This document shows positions 23,101-35,860 of a stretch of DNA of 64,000 bases, in pieces (position 1 is the first letter of the stretch; each line of letters opens with the position of its first letter). Both the position numbers and the translations under genes were made by a program. The stretch lies in assembly GCA_022570795.1 (NCBI GenBank), contig JAKUDP010000010.1:124001-188000 (forward strand). Direction: 5' to 3'. The notes under the pieces were generated by a model. The model made no database searches, was not told where the DNA came from, and saw only the letters and a program-made list of their open reading frames with translations. Origin of the DNA: Sphaerulina vaccinii (Eukaryota > Ascomycota > Dothideomycetes > Mycosphaerellales > Mycosphaerellaceae).

Positions 23101-25664
23101 ACTTTTAATACTCCTTAGGGATATCTAGTTCCGAGGTAGTATTCTTTAATAGGGTATTACTTCTATTAGTACCTATAACTTTATAACCCTATACTATTAT
23201 CGAAGTATCTATCTAGGGTAAGTCCGCTCCTATAGCTCTAGGTAGTATAAGTTCGGTCTAGTTAAACTATTTAGCCTTATCTACTAGTAAACGCTACTAC
23301 TATATAGGCTAAATATCGATAATATAATTATATTCCTTAAATATAAGTACTCCTTTTCTCTAGTTAATTACTAGATTATACTTTCTTAACTAAGGTATAT
23401 CTAGAATAATATTATAACTAGCTATATTAGTAATATCTAGGACAATTATCTTATAGTACTATTAGATAGCAAGTAGTAGTAGTATTATCTCTTACTCTAT
23501 ACTAGGTAAGAATAATCTATCTACTATAATTAATTTATACTCTTCTTTCTTATACTAGGTTGCAAGTCTATAATATTTTATAAATAACTTAGAGGCAAAG
23601 TTCCTACTTGCTCTAGAGTCTATTATAGCTAGTAGCTTATAACTATTAATAATAATTTTTATATAGAAGACTATTATTAATACTTAAGTATTTATATTAT
23701 AGAACTTTCTAGAAATACTTATTTTCTAGAAGTTAATTCTTTTCCTAATAGAGTAATAGTAGCTTTTTTAGCAAGCTACTTATAGATCTATTATTCTATT
23801 TCTTTAATTATCTAATATAGATTCCTTTCTACCTATATCTTATTATAGATAGTCTTAGATTAATATTACTAGGTAAGAGTATACTTTCTCTAGAGTTTCT
23901 TAATAGCTTTATATATCTAGTTTATAACAATTTCTCTATTTAGAGTAATATACCTAAATAGAGTATATATACTTCTAATTAGAACTCTTTCTTATATAAA
24001 GGTATTAAACCTATAGTTAACTTCGATATATTAGTAATTCTAGAATATATATCTTATTCTATCGAGCGTAGCGTCTAGCTTAGATAGATAGAGGTATCTC
24101 CTTCCTTTAACTTTTAGAAAGATATACTTATAATTCTATACTAGGTTTAGAATAATTTATTTAATTTAGCTTAGTATATCTATAGTAAAGATTATAATTT
24201 TAATATCTATATCTAATTTTTTAGAACTTTTATTTTTATTATTTATATTATTTTTATTATATTTAGAGAGTTGCTTCTTTTTAGAACTTCCTTCTATAGA
24301 CTAGTTTTATTCTTTCTTTTTAGATTTAATTTTAGAAAAGTAATTTTTTTTATTATAATAAGACTTATTAATATCTTCTTTATTAGCGAGCCTTAGCTTA
24401 GGATAGAGTTTTTATAGTTTATCTAGAATAGATAGTAGTTTGCTTCTATTCCTATACTATTAGATTAGCTATAAACTTATACTTTTACCTAGAAAGCTAG
24501 GCTAAAAGTTTGTATTCCTTTTAGAAGATATATATATCTAGTATAAGTTATTATAATAGAATTGCTAGTAAAGGCTTCTATATTCGACTTGTCTCTCTTA
24601 GTATAGGTCGAGGTTTATTTATTATTCTATTATACTAAAAGATCGGACTTTCTTATAAAGAGTTATAGATTTATTATAACCTTCTTATCTATTTCTCTTC
24701 TACTATATTATATTAAAGAGCTATTACTATACTATATTCTTTGAATAGTAGTCCCTCTTTATATAGCCTTTTTTACTATATCTATAATAGGTTAGTTCTT
24801 CTTACTTCTTATAGAGCTTCCCTTTGCCTCTAGCTCTAAACTTCTTACCTTTCTCGATATTATCGAGCTCTATTAGTTGCAGACTATAGTATAGCTACAA
24901 CCTTAGTTACTATTATTCTTAGTACTTATCTCTAGCTAAGAAGTAGCTAGTTCTTCCTTATTATTTAGTAGTATATCTAGCTACTCTAGCTATTTTAGAG
25001 TTATACTATTTTTCGAAGGCTTGTTTATAGAGGCTATTATCGATCTTAATAGTTTCTTTAATTAACTAGGTAAGGTTCTTAATAATAACTACTTACTCGG
25101 TATAGGCTAGTTTGTTTTTAACTTAATCTTTAAGACTCCTATAGTATATTACTTAGAGGGCTTTGTCGTCCTAACTAATAATATATATATACTTCTAGAA
25201 CTTAGCTATATACTTAGATATAGAAGTAGTCTATTTAAGATACTATATAATATAAATAGTAGTACTAACTTTATTAGAGATTCTAAATAGAGTAGTTATC
25301 TAGCTTCTAAACTAATTATACTTAGTAAAGATTCTATTCTTATTCTTATTATTATAGAGGTAGAATTCTAGGTATAGCTTAAGCTAGTATTTAGTATATC
25401 TATAAAGGAAGGTAGAAGTAAATAGTATCTTATTTTTATTCTTAACTTTATTAAACCTAAAGTATAAGGCTAGTTAATTAAACTAGGTAGATAGTTTGTC
25501 GTAGTCTCTATAATAGAGGTCCGGCTTAGCGACCTTAAGATCCTTAAAGTCAAGTTATCTAGTATTTGCCTAGGTTCGCAAAGATTAAATAGTTCCTACT
25601 TTACTAGAAGTAGGAGTTCCTCTAGAGCTTTCTATAATAGATATATTATAAGAGTATATAAAGC
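23101..25664 (-). pseudogene. Gag/protease region of nested element 1
   Basis: This RIP-degraded sequence lies between the polymerase and the 5' LTR (right side). By position it is the gag and protease part. I could not identify a zinc knuckle or the protease active site with confidence. Confidence 0.5.
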
Positions 25665-26026
25665 TATTAGGTTATAGAGGACCTAATAATTTTACTAAGT
25701 AGAGGCTAAGCTTAATCTAGTTAGAGCTTATTAATATATCTATAAAAAAGTAAGTAAAAAAAGTTCTCGTATTCTAATTAGTAAGATAGAATAGTAAGTT
25801 ATATATAATAACTATCTATAACTATAATATTTATTATCTATATATATAAAAGAGATTTCTAGTTTTATTAATTACTCTAATTACTCTAATTAAGGCCTAC
25901 TTAGTATAATTAGAGTACTTAGTATAATTAGTAGTAGGCCTAGTCTAAGCGCTACTAATTACTTCTATATATAATATATACTCGGAAAATCTATAGAAAT
26001 ATTCCTATAGTATACGAACTATAATA
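25665..26026 (-). repeat. 5' LTR (right side) of nested element 1
   Basis: The 362-bp copy is followed by CTTTA, the duplicated target. Confidence 0.9.
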
Positions 26027-26031
26027 CTTTA

Positions 26032-28956
26032 TAAAATATAAATTCTAATTATAAAAACTTATTCTAAAACTATTAACTTAATATTTAAAATATATTTTCT
26101 AACTTAGGCCCTTAGCTAAGCTAAGTAGTAACTACTATAATAATAGATTAGTATATATTTAATTAACTTATATAGCGAGTTAATAGAAAGTATAAGCCTT
26201 CTTCCTATTCTAGCTATCTAGCTAACCTATACTTTAATAGGTAGAATACTACCTAAGCTTTTAAAATCTATAATTAGATAGTTAAGACTTATAAGCTCCC
26301 TTAGAACCTACCTAAGCTTATTACTAGTTTTCTCTATAAGTATACTCTAATTATTAGAAAGGAGATTTTTAGTAAAGACCTTCTTTAAAATAATTAGGTA
26401 GTATAGAAAAAGTATATTATTAAAAAGTACTATAAGGTAGACTACTTTATAAATATTACTTTCCGAGAATACCTAGATAACCTCTATACTATCTCTTATA
26501 CTATTAATAATAATATCGAGAATCTTTTCTATAAGTTTTATACTAATATCTCTAAGCGTAGCCTAACTAATCTACTAAATACTAACTATACTTATAAGCT
26601 TCTTTAGGCTCTTCTAGAAGAGATCTATTTTAAGCTATATATTACTTATAAGATTTATCTAAGTAGGCCTAATAGCTATAAGCTATTTAAGTATATTTTT
26701 ACTATAGCGAAGAAAGAAGCTTTTAGTTATAATACTATATATACTATAAAGAATCTAGATACTATAGCTTATATTAAGAACTTTAAAGCCTTATTAACTA
26801 AAGCTACTATTTTAAAGGAACTAGTCCTAGTTTGCCTAGATCCCCTAGGCAGACTTACTAGCTTAGATACTACTATAGACGCCTTTGCTTATAATATAAA
26901 CTAGCTTACTATTAATAACTAAGCTTTTATATAGAAGATACTAGACGCTTACCTAGTTAACCTATCTAGAGCCTAATACTAGTAGGTTTATATAAATACT
27001 ATCTAGTTCTATAATTCTAAATAGCCTACCTATAATAATACTAGTAATAATCTATATATAGTCTCTAATAGAACTAGAGGCTTTAGGGTAGATACTAGCC
27101 GAGTAATAAATATAATTCCTATATAGATATAGAGGCGCTATTTCTTTTATAGATATCTAGATAGGTACTTGCTATATAGATAATACTAGTTCTAAGAATA
27201 TTCTATCTTAACTTAGCTTAAGAAATACTACTAGATCTATAGGAATATATAGAATTACTTTTACTTTAGTAAGCTTGTTATAGGTATAGTAGTAGATAAG
27301 ATTTTCTATAACTACGACTCTAGGTACCTACGACTCTATTTTATTCTACTACTTATTATAGATTAGTATAATAATAGTAGAACTCTTCTCTAGATACCTA
27401 ATATTTTAAATATAATTTAAGAAGTTACTAATCTCTTTCTATAGTAAGATATAAGTAATATTACTAGAGATATCTATAAGTATACTAATTAATATCTAGA
27501 TAGAAACCTTAGCTATACTTGATTTTAATAAAATAGTAGTTAGGCCTCTAGGGGCCTAACTAGTTTTCCTTCTATATAGATCTAGAGTAATACTTATATT
27601 TCCTATAAGTCTATAAGAGATTATACTTACTCTTTTAGCTTTATAGAAGATAAAGAGAAGTCTACTAAGATACCTATTAATACTAATATAAAAGTTACTA
27701 TTAATACTATTTAGCTATAATATAGAATTTTAACTTAAGCTAAATTATAAAAGGCTAAATATAAGAAGCTTAGAGTAAAAGTAGGTAGTATTAAAAAAAT
27801 ATCTTTTAAAAAAACTTCTAGCGCTTCTACTAAGTAGCTTAGGTCTATAGCTATAGTATATTTTAGAAAAAGTAAAAGTCTAGTAGAAGAAGAACTAGGT
27901 TCTACTTTATATAATACCGAAATAGAAGATATTTAAAAAAAACCTAATATCTAGAAATAGACTTTAAACTATACTAATAATAATAGTAATACTATAGGCT
28001 CTTTTAATACTCGGAACAAGGACTAGCCTAGAACCTATTACTTTAATTTATAGATTACTTAGTATATAAAGAAGTAAGCTAAAGCTAAAGAGGATAGACT
28101 AGACCTTTCTATTCTAGAACGATTTAGCCTAGAGTAAGTCTTATAGGCTATACTTCTACCTATTACTATAAGTAAGCTATTTAAAATACTATAACTTATA
28201 AAAGCTTTATTTAAATAATATAAAAATAATAAAGCTATATAGAAGAAGCTTGCTAAAGCTATATAGCCTCCTATTAAAGAAACTATATATACTAATACCT
28301 AACTATTATTATTATAGAATAAACTAACTAAAGTATTTAAAGTTCCTATATCTATAAGTATATAGACTACTCTATTTTTATAGGCTTCTAATTAAAAAGC
28401 GAGTTAGATTTCTATTTAACTTTATTCTATCTAAGTCTAGGCCTAAGCTCTAGTAGTATAGAATAGTAAGTAGATAAGCTAGAAGAAGGCTTTATATCCT
28501 CCTCTACCTCTACTAACTATATATAATAATATTTAAAAACTCGACCTCTCTACTACTAAAAAGAAGTACTATCTAGTATTTAGAATTTTTATTTAAGCTA
28601 GACTAAATAGAAGTAATATTCTAGTCGATATACTTATTAATAAGGAATCTAAGTCTATTATAGTTCGGTTCGATATTATATAAGGCCTAGGCCTAGGTAT
28701 ATATAATTAATATACTCTCGAGATACTTACTACTAATAGAGCTAGTATAATTACTAGTATAGTTATTAACTTAGAGGTCGATATCTTCGAAGTTAAAGTT
28801 TATATCGATACTATAGTTACCTATAGATCTAGCGCCTTGCCTCTTATTCTTAGACGACTATAGGCTCGCCTTACTCGTCTAGTTAGTAAGAATTATAATA
28901 ATAGTATATAGAAAGGAATAATTATAAATATCTATAGTAATACTATTATTTTTATA
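26032..28956 (+). pseudogene. Gag and protease region of the outer Gypsy element
   Basis: The plus-strand frame is stop-strewn. Near 27140-27180 a run R-Y-F-F-Y suggests a former CxxC zinc-knuckle start. At about 28600-28880 the sequence ILVDILIN...IVRFDI...SALPLILRR fits a retroelement aspartic protease. The frame is interrupted at 28957 by nested element 2 and resumes at 35861. Confidence 0.6.
27539..27563. repeat. Outer-element palindrome, copy 2 (best conserved)
   Basis: GTTAGGCCTCTAGG then GGCCTAACTAG: a near-perfect inverted repeat within the gag-like region of the outer element. Confidence 0.8.
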
Positions 28957-28961
28957 GGTAC

Positions 28962-29179
28962 TATTAGAGGCTAGCTCTAGAAAGTATTAATAGTAGCTTT
29001 GCCTCTATAGCTCGACTACAGACCCTCCTCTACTTTAGTACTATCTATAGGAGACTATATAAAATAGCTTAGCATCTAGTATTTATTAATAGACGCCTAG
29101 AGAGACCTTTCGGCTCTCTATCGAACTTACTTATTCCTTTTATAAAGCTTTCTATATATATATTACTTACTCTATAATA
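28962..29179 (+). repeat. 5' LTR of nested element 2
   Basis: The 218-bp copy matches 35638-35855 with scattered transitions. A few GC-containing bases survive (GACGCC, TTTCGGCTC). Confidence 0.92.
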
Positions 29180-31200
29180 TTAAGTTCGATTACTATTATA
29201 GAATCTATAGATAGAGTAGCGTTGCCTATAGGGCGCGCCGAAGTACTATTATTATTAGTAATTAATTATTAGTAATTAAAGCTCCCAACTTCTAAGTAAT
29301 ATTATAAGAGCTATAGAAAAGATAGCGAGGTATAGAAGCCAAGCTATTATATATACAAACTAATCTCTAAGAGGCAAGGAGCTAATAGTAGGTATTATCT
29401 ATTTAGACTTATAACAAGTAGCTCGAGGCTTTAATTAGAGTATTAATAATAGCTACTACCTATTCTAAGATAGAAACCAACTAACTATCGGGACCTAGAG
29501 ATTAGTTACTACCCTCTTAGAATAGAAGCGTACTTATATTCTAAGACTACTTTCTCTAGTTAAAAAGCTCTTATTAGGTATAGGCTAGCTTAAACCTACT
29601 ACTCTCTACTAAATACTACTAGAACAAGATCTATAATACTATTCTAGTAGTATAGCAAAGTAGAATATAGTACTTCTAGAAAAATAGAATATATAGAATT
29701 AAGACTCCTACTCTATTCTTTATAGAGATTAAAAGAGTCTTTATAGATAGTAATAAAAAAGCAAAGGCCCTAGATAAGCTAGCTAAGCTTAAGTACTCTC
29801 TAGGATAACTATAGTATATATACTAGCTAGAATTCGACAAACTTCTAAATATAGTAGATAGAGATATATAGAAATTAGATATAAAAATTGCCTTACTTAA
29901 GTAGATATATTTAGACTTTGCTATTCGAAGCATAGTAGCCTTACTAGTTATTATAGAGTACTACAAATATACTATAGAAGTTAAGTATATTATAACTAAC
30001 CTAGAAAGTACTAACTAGTTCTAATATATAAATTAGAAGTAGTTAGAGGCAAATACAAAGCAGACTAGAATTTTATTAATAGCGTCTACTAATACTATAG
30101 GAGGTTGCTTAACTAATATTTATATAGATATAGATAGTAATATAATTATAAATCTACTATAGATAGATAGAAACTATAAGAGAAGCTATAGAGGCAATTA
30201 TAATAGTAAAGGATAGTAGCCCTCTTCGAAGTATAGGGCTTACTAGATAGATAAGGAAGAAAGAGAAAGATATAAGAAAAAGAACCTCTATTACTACTAT
30301 AGAGCAGACAGATACTAGGTTAGAGACTACCTATACCTTCCCCTAATACTACTAAATAGTACTACTATAAATGTAGTTCAAGCGCTACCTATACTAGAAG
30401 ATAATAAGGAAGTAGTAGAGACTAACTCTAATTTAGGAAAAGAGTAACTTCTACTTATAGGTAGGAGTAGGGAGAAGTATAGATACTAGCAAAAGGTTAG
30501 TAAGAGAGCTAGAGTAGAATAAATAGAATACTAGTATTTATAGATATAGTACTCTAAAACAATATTTATATATCTACTCTTATTAATAAAGGATACTAGT
30601 ATTATACTATAATTAATAGAGACCTTATTAAAGGACTCGGTCTTATACTAATAAGTAAAGAAAGCTATTATATAAAAAGTATATTAATAGTTATAAAAAA
30701 CTCGAATATTTCTAGAGTTATTAGTTTCTAGATAGAAATCGTAGAGTTTAGTTAGATAGTATATATATATATTATATCTAATCTAACTTACCTACTTATC
30801 CTAGAAAACCTATAGAAAGTATATAATTAGATATAGACTAAGCCTAAGAAGAGGTAGTTCTAGTATAGAAGAGTAGATAAAAGAGTAAAGGAGAGCTACC
30901 TCTATAAAGTAGAGGTTAGTAAAGATTTAGCTATAGTAACTACTATTTCCTCGGAGAATATTAGAAGAGCTCTAGAGACTAAAGTAGCTCTTATAGACAA
31001 TTAGTTAAGAGAGAGACTACTACTAGAGATTTATAATATACTTCTATTATTTTATTAATATAAAGTAGACAAGCTAGCGCTATACCGACCTAGTATTAAC
31101 TATTATATCGAGGTATGTATCTAAAAGAATAGGACTCTAATACCTTTACTATAGAGTCTGCTATATAGTATATTAAAAGAAGAACTACTAGTTCTAAGAA
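29180..31200 (+). pseudogene. Leader and Gag region of nested element 2
   Basis: RIP-degraded sequence between the 5' LTR and reverse transcriptase. A charged Arg/Lys/Asn-rich run near 30170-30320 precedes a possible nucleocapsid zone (YYYYRADRY at about 30290-30315, where Cys codons may have become Tyr). This is an inference from position and composition. Confidence 0.5.
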
Positions 31201-32410
31201 AGGTTCTAGACAACCTTCTAGAGAAGGGATATATCCGACCTACTAGCTCTAAAGTAGCAGCTCCTATAATTTTTATTTAGAAACCTAGTAGAGGACTATA
31301 GTTCTACTACAATTACTATATACTAAATACAATTATATAGTATAATAGGTACCTATTACCTCTAATATTAGAGACCTTACGAAATCTATTAGATACTAAG
31401 TAGATTACTAAAGTAGATATAGTCTCGGCATTTTATAAGATCTATATAGTAGTAGGGTACAAGTATAAAACTACTTTCTATATAAAATATAGATTTTTTA
31501 AATAGTTAGTATATCTATTCGGTTTGTTAGAGGCCCTAGTATTGTTCTAGTAGTATATTAATAGTCTAATATAGGAATTCCTCGACTAATTTGCCTCTAT
31601 ATATATAGATAATATAATTATCTATTTAAATAGTAATAGAGAAGATTATATATAAAAGGTTCGGCAAGTTCTCTATAAGTTATAGAATAGAGGCCTCTAT
31701 CTAGACTCTAAGAAGAGCAAGTTTGCAAAGAAGATAGTTAAGTACTTAGAATTTATTATATATACTAATAGTAAAAGAATCGAAGCTAACCTAGAAAAGA
31801 TAGAAGCTATTTAAAACTAGAAGGCTTCTAAGATATAAAAAGAAATATAAAGGTTCCTTAGGTTCTATAACTACTATTAGATATTTATTAACTATTACTC
31901 TAAGATAGTAAAGCCTTTAATAGTACTTACTAGCAAAGATATAGTATTCTCCTAGAGAAAAGAGTAGAAAGCTATATTTAAAAATCTAAAAGAATAATAC
32001 TATAATACTCTAGTACTAAGATTATAGAATCTAGAACTACTAACTTTTATTAAGGTAGATTATAGTAGGTTTGTAATAGAAGCTATACTCCTATAGAAAT
32101 AGAATAGTATCTATTACCTAGTAGCCTTCTTTTTAAAAAAACTAAATTATACTAAGATTAACTATAAGATTTATAATAAGGAACTACTAGTAATTATATT
32201 CTACTTAAAAGAATAGTACTCTATACTTAAAGCTTATAGTACCTTTATAATTTAGATAGACTATAAGAACCTAGAATACTTTATAATAAAAAGGTAACTT
32301 TTAGAAAAATAGGTTTGCTAGGCTTAAAAACTAGCTAAATACTAATTTTCTCTAGCTTATTACCTAGAAGCTAAAAATATAGTACTAGATACTTTATCTA
32401 GAAGAGAATA
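31201..32410 (+). pseudogene. Reverse transcriptase and RNase H remnant of nested element 2
   Basis: The plus-strand frame is nearly continuous apart from RIP stops. It shows ITKVDIVSAFYKI (the first catalytic Asp) near 31400, the polymerase box YIDNIII at about 31598-31620 (YxDD with its second Asp changed), DSKKSKFAKK at about 31710, and RNase H ending in LDTLSRRE at about 32385-32410. Confidence 0.88.
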
Positions 32411-32789
32411 GAATATACTAGATAAGAGAGATAAGAAGTCTTGTTTTATATAACTATTAGTTACTAAGATAGAGAAGGTAACTAATACTATAAATATAGA
32501 GGCTATTATAATACTCCTTCTATAGACTCCTCTCTCTATAGATAAAGATAGTAACAAGGCTAAGGAGAACTAGAAGGTATCTATTAGACCTTTCTAGGAC
32601 GCTAAGCTTAATAACCTCTAGAATAGAGTAGTTACTAAAGACAAGATATATAACCTTATATACTACTCGATTAGGTAAGGACTCTACTTCTTTCCTAGCA
32701 AGCTAAAAATAAAACTATAGATTAGAGATTGTACTTTTAATATATAAAGAAGACTATAATATTAAAGGAAGTTATAGATTCTAGGCTCT

Positions 32790-34135
32790 CTAGCTATAAT
32801 AGAGGAAGTATATAAAGAATTAGTAACTAATAAAAAAGACCTAGATATACTACGGACTAAGCTAATTTAAGCTAGCTATAATACTATAGCCTCTAGCTAT
32901 CTAGGGTAGAATACTACTAGTATAATTATAGAAAGAGACTTTTATTAGCTACTACTATCTAGGTAGGTATATCGGTTCTATAACAACTATAACAATTATA
33001 GTAGAAATCGAGTCTAGAGAGAATATAAGTATAGCCTTCTTCGACTACTTCTAGTACCTAATTATTTCTACTAGGAAATCTTAATAGACTTTATAATAGA
33101 ACTTCTAGACTCTAAGAGTTACTAATACTTTTAGGTAATTAAGAATTATCTAGGGAAAACTATTAGTTTAGAAGCGACTCCTAATATAAAAGCCGAGGCC
33201 TACGTATATAAGTTTCTAGATTGCTAGGTAAAATACTATAGTCTACCTAGTATAATTACTAGCAATCGAGGTACAAACTAGACTAGTATATTCTAGAGGA
33301 CTTTATATAAGTTACTAGGCATTTACTAGAGATTAAGCTCTAGATACTATCTATAAATAGACAGAGGCCTAGAAAGAGTAAATTAGAATATATAAGTATA
33401 TCTTTGAGTATTTATAAACTAGGAGTAATTCGACTAGAAAAAGTAGCTCCCTATAGTATAATTAGCGCTAAATAGCTACTATAATACAAGCCTAGGGATA
33501 AGCCCCTTCTTTACTATATATAGCTATAAAGCACTATTACCTATTCCTTTAGAGATAGAGGCTACTAAAAATATAAGATTGCTAGCAAATAAGTAGGTAG
33601 AGTAGTTCGTCCAAAAGGTTAAAGAAATTACCAAACTCTATTAGGCAAGTATAGCTATAGCTACTTAGAAATAGGAGGAGACTACTAACTAAACCTAGAA
33701 CGTAGTACTAGAGTACCGAAAGAGTAATAAAGTCTAGTTAAATCTCTATAACTACTATATAGATTAACTAAAAAAAAGCCTAGACTAGAGGAATACAAAG
33801 TATATAGTTAATAAGGTTCTTTTGCCAGTCTCCCTCTATTTGTCTAGTATTCCTAGTAATATATACCTAGTCTTTTATACTAACTTAGTGCAACTAGTAT
33901 ATAGAGACCTACTACTAGGTCAGGTTTCTAAAGATAACTAACCTGCCTCTATGCTCTTCTAGACGCATACTAAGTAGCAAGTAGAGAAGATCCTTTATAC
34001 TAAGACAAAATAGAACAAGAGAGAAGTCCTAGTAAAATAGAGTAGGTACTATAAACTAATATAGGAACCCTTAGAAAACCTAGAGAATAATAAGGCCTTA
34101 GACAAATTCGAGGACAAATATAGAGATGCTAAGTT
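32790..34135 (+). pseudogene. Integrase and chromodomain remnant of nested element 2
   Basis: The integrase core is readable at about 33080-33420: DFI-ELLD, then SNRGTN (the second catalytic Asp, here Asn) and RVNQ. The chromodomain follows at about 33978-34135 as QVEKILYTKTK, VLVK-S-YYK and LENLENN-KALDKF. Trp positions are now stops. Confidence 0.82.
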
Positions 34136-35617
34136 AAATAATAGACTGCTAGCTACCTATAACAAGATAGCTAGGCCGAAGAAACAAACGCAAAATATAT
34201 AATTTTAGAATTAGAGTTAGGCGCAAAACAAAACAAGTTATAATTCTAGAGTATCTAAAATCTAAACTAATTACTAAAGTAGGAAAAGAATTAGAAAGAG
34301 TAAGGCTAAATTACTAGCTACCTAAAAAGTATTAAATACCTCTAAAAATAATATAGAAACTACTCTAAATTACTTATTAAAGTTCTTATTACTAATAAAA
34401 AAAATTGCTATAGCCTAGCTTCTATAGAACAATTAGTATAGAAAAACTAATAGATATAGATAATTAACTTACTAGGTTCTACTAAGTAATAGCCTAGGCA
34501 ACTATAGTAGTAACTTATATAGCAACTATACTAAAAGAGATAGTTAGTATAATTAAGATAGAGGGGCCTAGAAACTTACTTAGATAGAAAACTAGTAGTC
34601 TATAAAGACTCTAGGGCCTTTATAGCCTTAGCTACCTTAATAAAGTTAGTATAGATAGTATCTCTAAAAAATAATATATTAGCTAGGCTAGAATTAATAG
34701 TACCTAAGAATACTTACTACTAGGTATTAGTAGTATAGGTAAAAGTAGTATATATCTTATAGTATAGAGCCGGCTAAAATCGATAGTTAGCGCGCTCTTT
34801 CTAAAAAATACTAAAAAAGACCTATAGAGAAAGATAGTTCTTTTAAGCTTAGTATAGTTCTAGTAGGTATACAAACTCTTAGACTAGTAGATATTAGTAG
34901 AGGCTAGTTAGAAAGCGACAGTAGCCGAGCCTTACTATCTAGGCAATATATTTGTAGCTAGAGTTAATATAACTAATATAGTAGATATAGATAGAAGATA
35001 CTAGAAGCTATTAGAAAAGAAGTAGAAGCTAATATCAAATCTAGAGTACTTACTAATAGTATTAGTAAAGCTAGTATACTTATTAGTTAAAGTCGCTAGG
35101 CTAGTAACTAGTTAGTATACGGCAGTACTCTAAGTAATAGTAGAGGAGAGAAGCTAAGCTAATAAGATTAACTTACTATAAAATAGTTAGTTAGAAAAGA
35201 AAAGAAAAATTAATAAAGAAGATAGATAGCTATTATAGAAAGCTATTTATTATTTACTAGATCTAGTTAAAAGATAATAGAAGATAACTATATAAATAAT
35301 AGAGTTATTTATATAGGTACCTAATAATAGTAAGTAGGTAAATAGTTATATATAGGCAATTATAATAAAGTTACCTACTTAAAATAACTACTTATAGCCT
35401 ATTATAATAGAGTTACTAGATTCGGATAATATATACCTAATAATAAATAGAATAATAATAAAGTAAATAATAGTAGTAGAATAGATATATATAGTAAGTA
35501 ATATATAGTTACTAGATATAATTATATAGAAGTAGATAGTATAAAAGAAGTAAAGTAAATAGGCAAAGTTATATAATATAAAAAGGTAATAGTAAATAGT
35601 AGCGTCTTTACTAGAGT
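34136..35617 (+). other. Unassigned 3' region of nested element 2
   Basis: About 1.5 kb lies between the chromodomain and the polypurine tract. Long frames rich in Lys, Gln and Ser continue with RIP stops, but no family motif was recognised. It may be a long untranslated end or an accessory ORF. Confidence 0.4.
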
Positions 35618-35620
35618 AGA

Positions 35621-35634
35621 TAGAAGGAGGGAAG
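35621..35634 (+). other. Polypurine tract of nested element 2
   Basis: AGAAGGAGGGAAG-type purine run three bases before the 3' LTR. Such tracts prime plus-strand DNA synthesis and fix the element's orientation. Confidence 0.8.
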
Positions 35635-35637
35635 TAT

Positions 35638-35855
35638 TATTAGGAGCTAGCTCTAGGAAGTATTAATAGTAGCTTTGCCTCTATAGCTCGACTATAGACT
35701 CTTTTCTACTTTAGTACTACCTATAGAAGACTATACAAAATAGCTTAGTATCTAGTATTTATCGACGGACGCCTAGAGAAATCTTTCGGCTCTCTATCGA
35801 ACTTACTTATTTCTTTTATAAAGCTTTCTATATATATATTACTTACTCTATAATA
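35638..35855 (+). repeat. 3' LTR of nested element 2
   Basis: The 218-bp copy is followed by GGTAC, the duplicated target, after which the outer element resumes. Confidence 0.92.
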
Positions 35856-35860
35856 GGTAC

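Larger units (their letters stand above)
19325..26026 (-). mobile_element. Nested Gypsy-type chromovirus-like retrotransposon 1
   Basis: LTRs at 19325-19684 (360 bp) and 25665-26026 (362 bp) begin TATTAGGTTATAG and end ACTATAATA. The 5-bp duplication CTTTA lies at 19320-19324 and 26027-26031. The 6.7-kb element is on the minus strand. From right to left come gag-like sequence, reverse transcriptase with a YI-D-x box, RNase H, integrase and a chromodomain. All frames are broken by RIP stops. Its insertion split the 5' part of the outer element and so postdates it. Confidence 0.9.
28962..35855 (+). mobile_element. Nested Gypsy-type chromovirus-like retrotransposon 2
   Basis: Two 218-bp LTRs (28962-29179 and 35638-35855) begin TATTAG and end CTCTATAATA. 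The duplication GGTAC occurs at 28957-28961 and 35856-35860. A textbook polypurine tract precedes the right LTR. The 6.9-kb interior reads plus strand: gag, reverse transcriptase (31220-31830), RNase H (32050-32410), integrase (about 32790-33800), chromodomain (33978-34135), then about 1.5 kb of unassigned sequence. It inserted into the protease/polymerase junction of the outer element. Confidence 0.92.

Noticed and set aside
32360..32557. Only ORF above 60 codons inside the AT-rich block (minus strand)
   Set aside because: It lies opposite the RNase H end of nested element 2 and is a chance opening.
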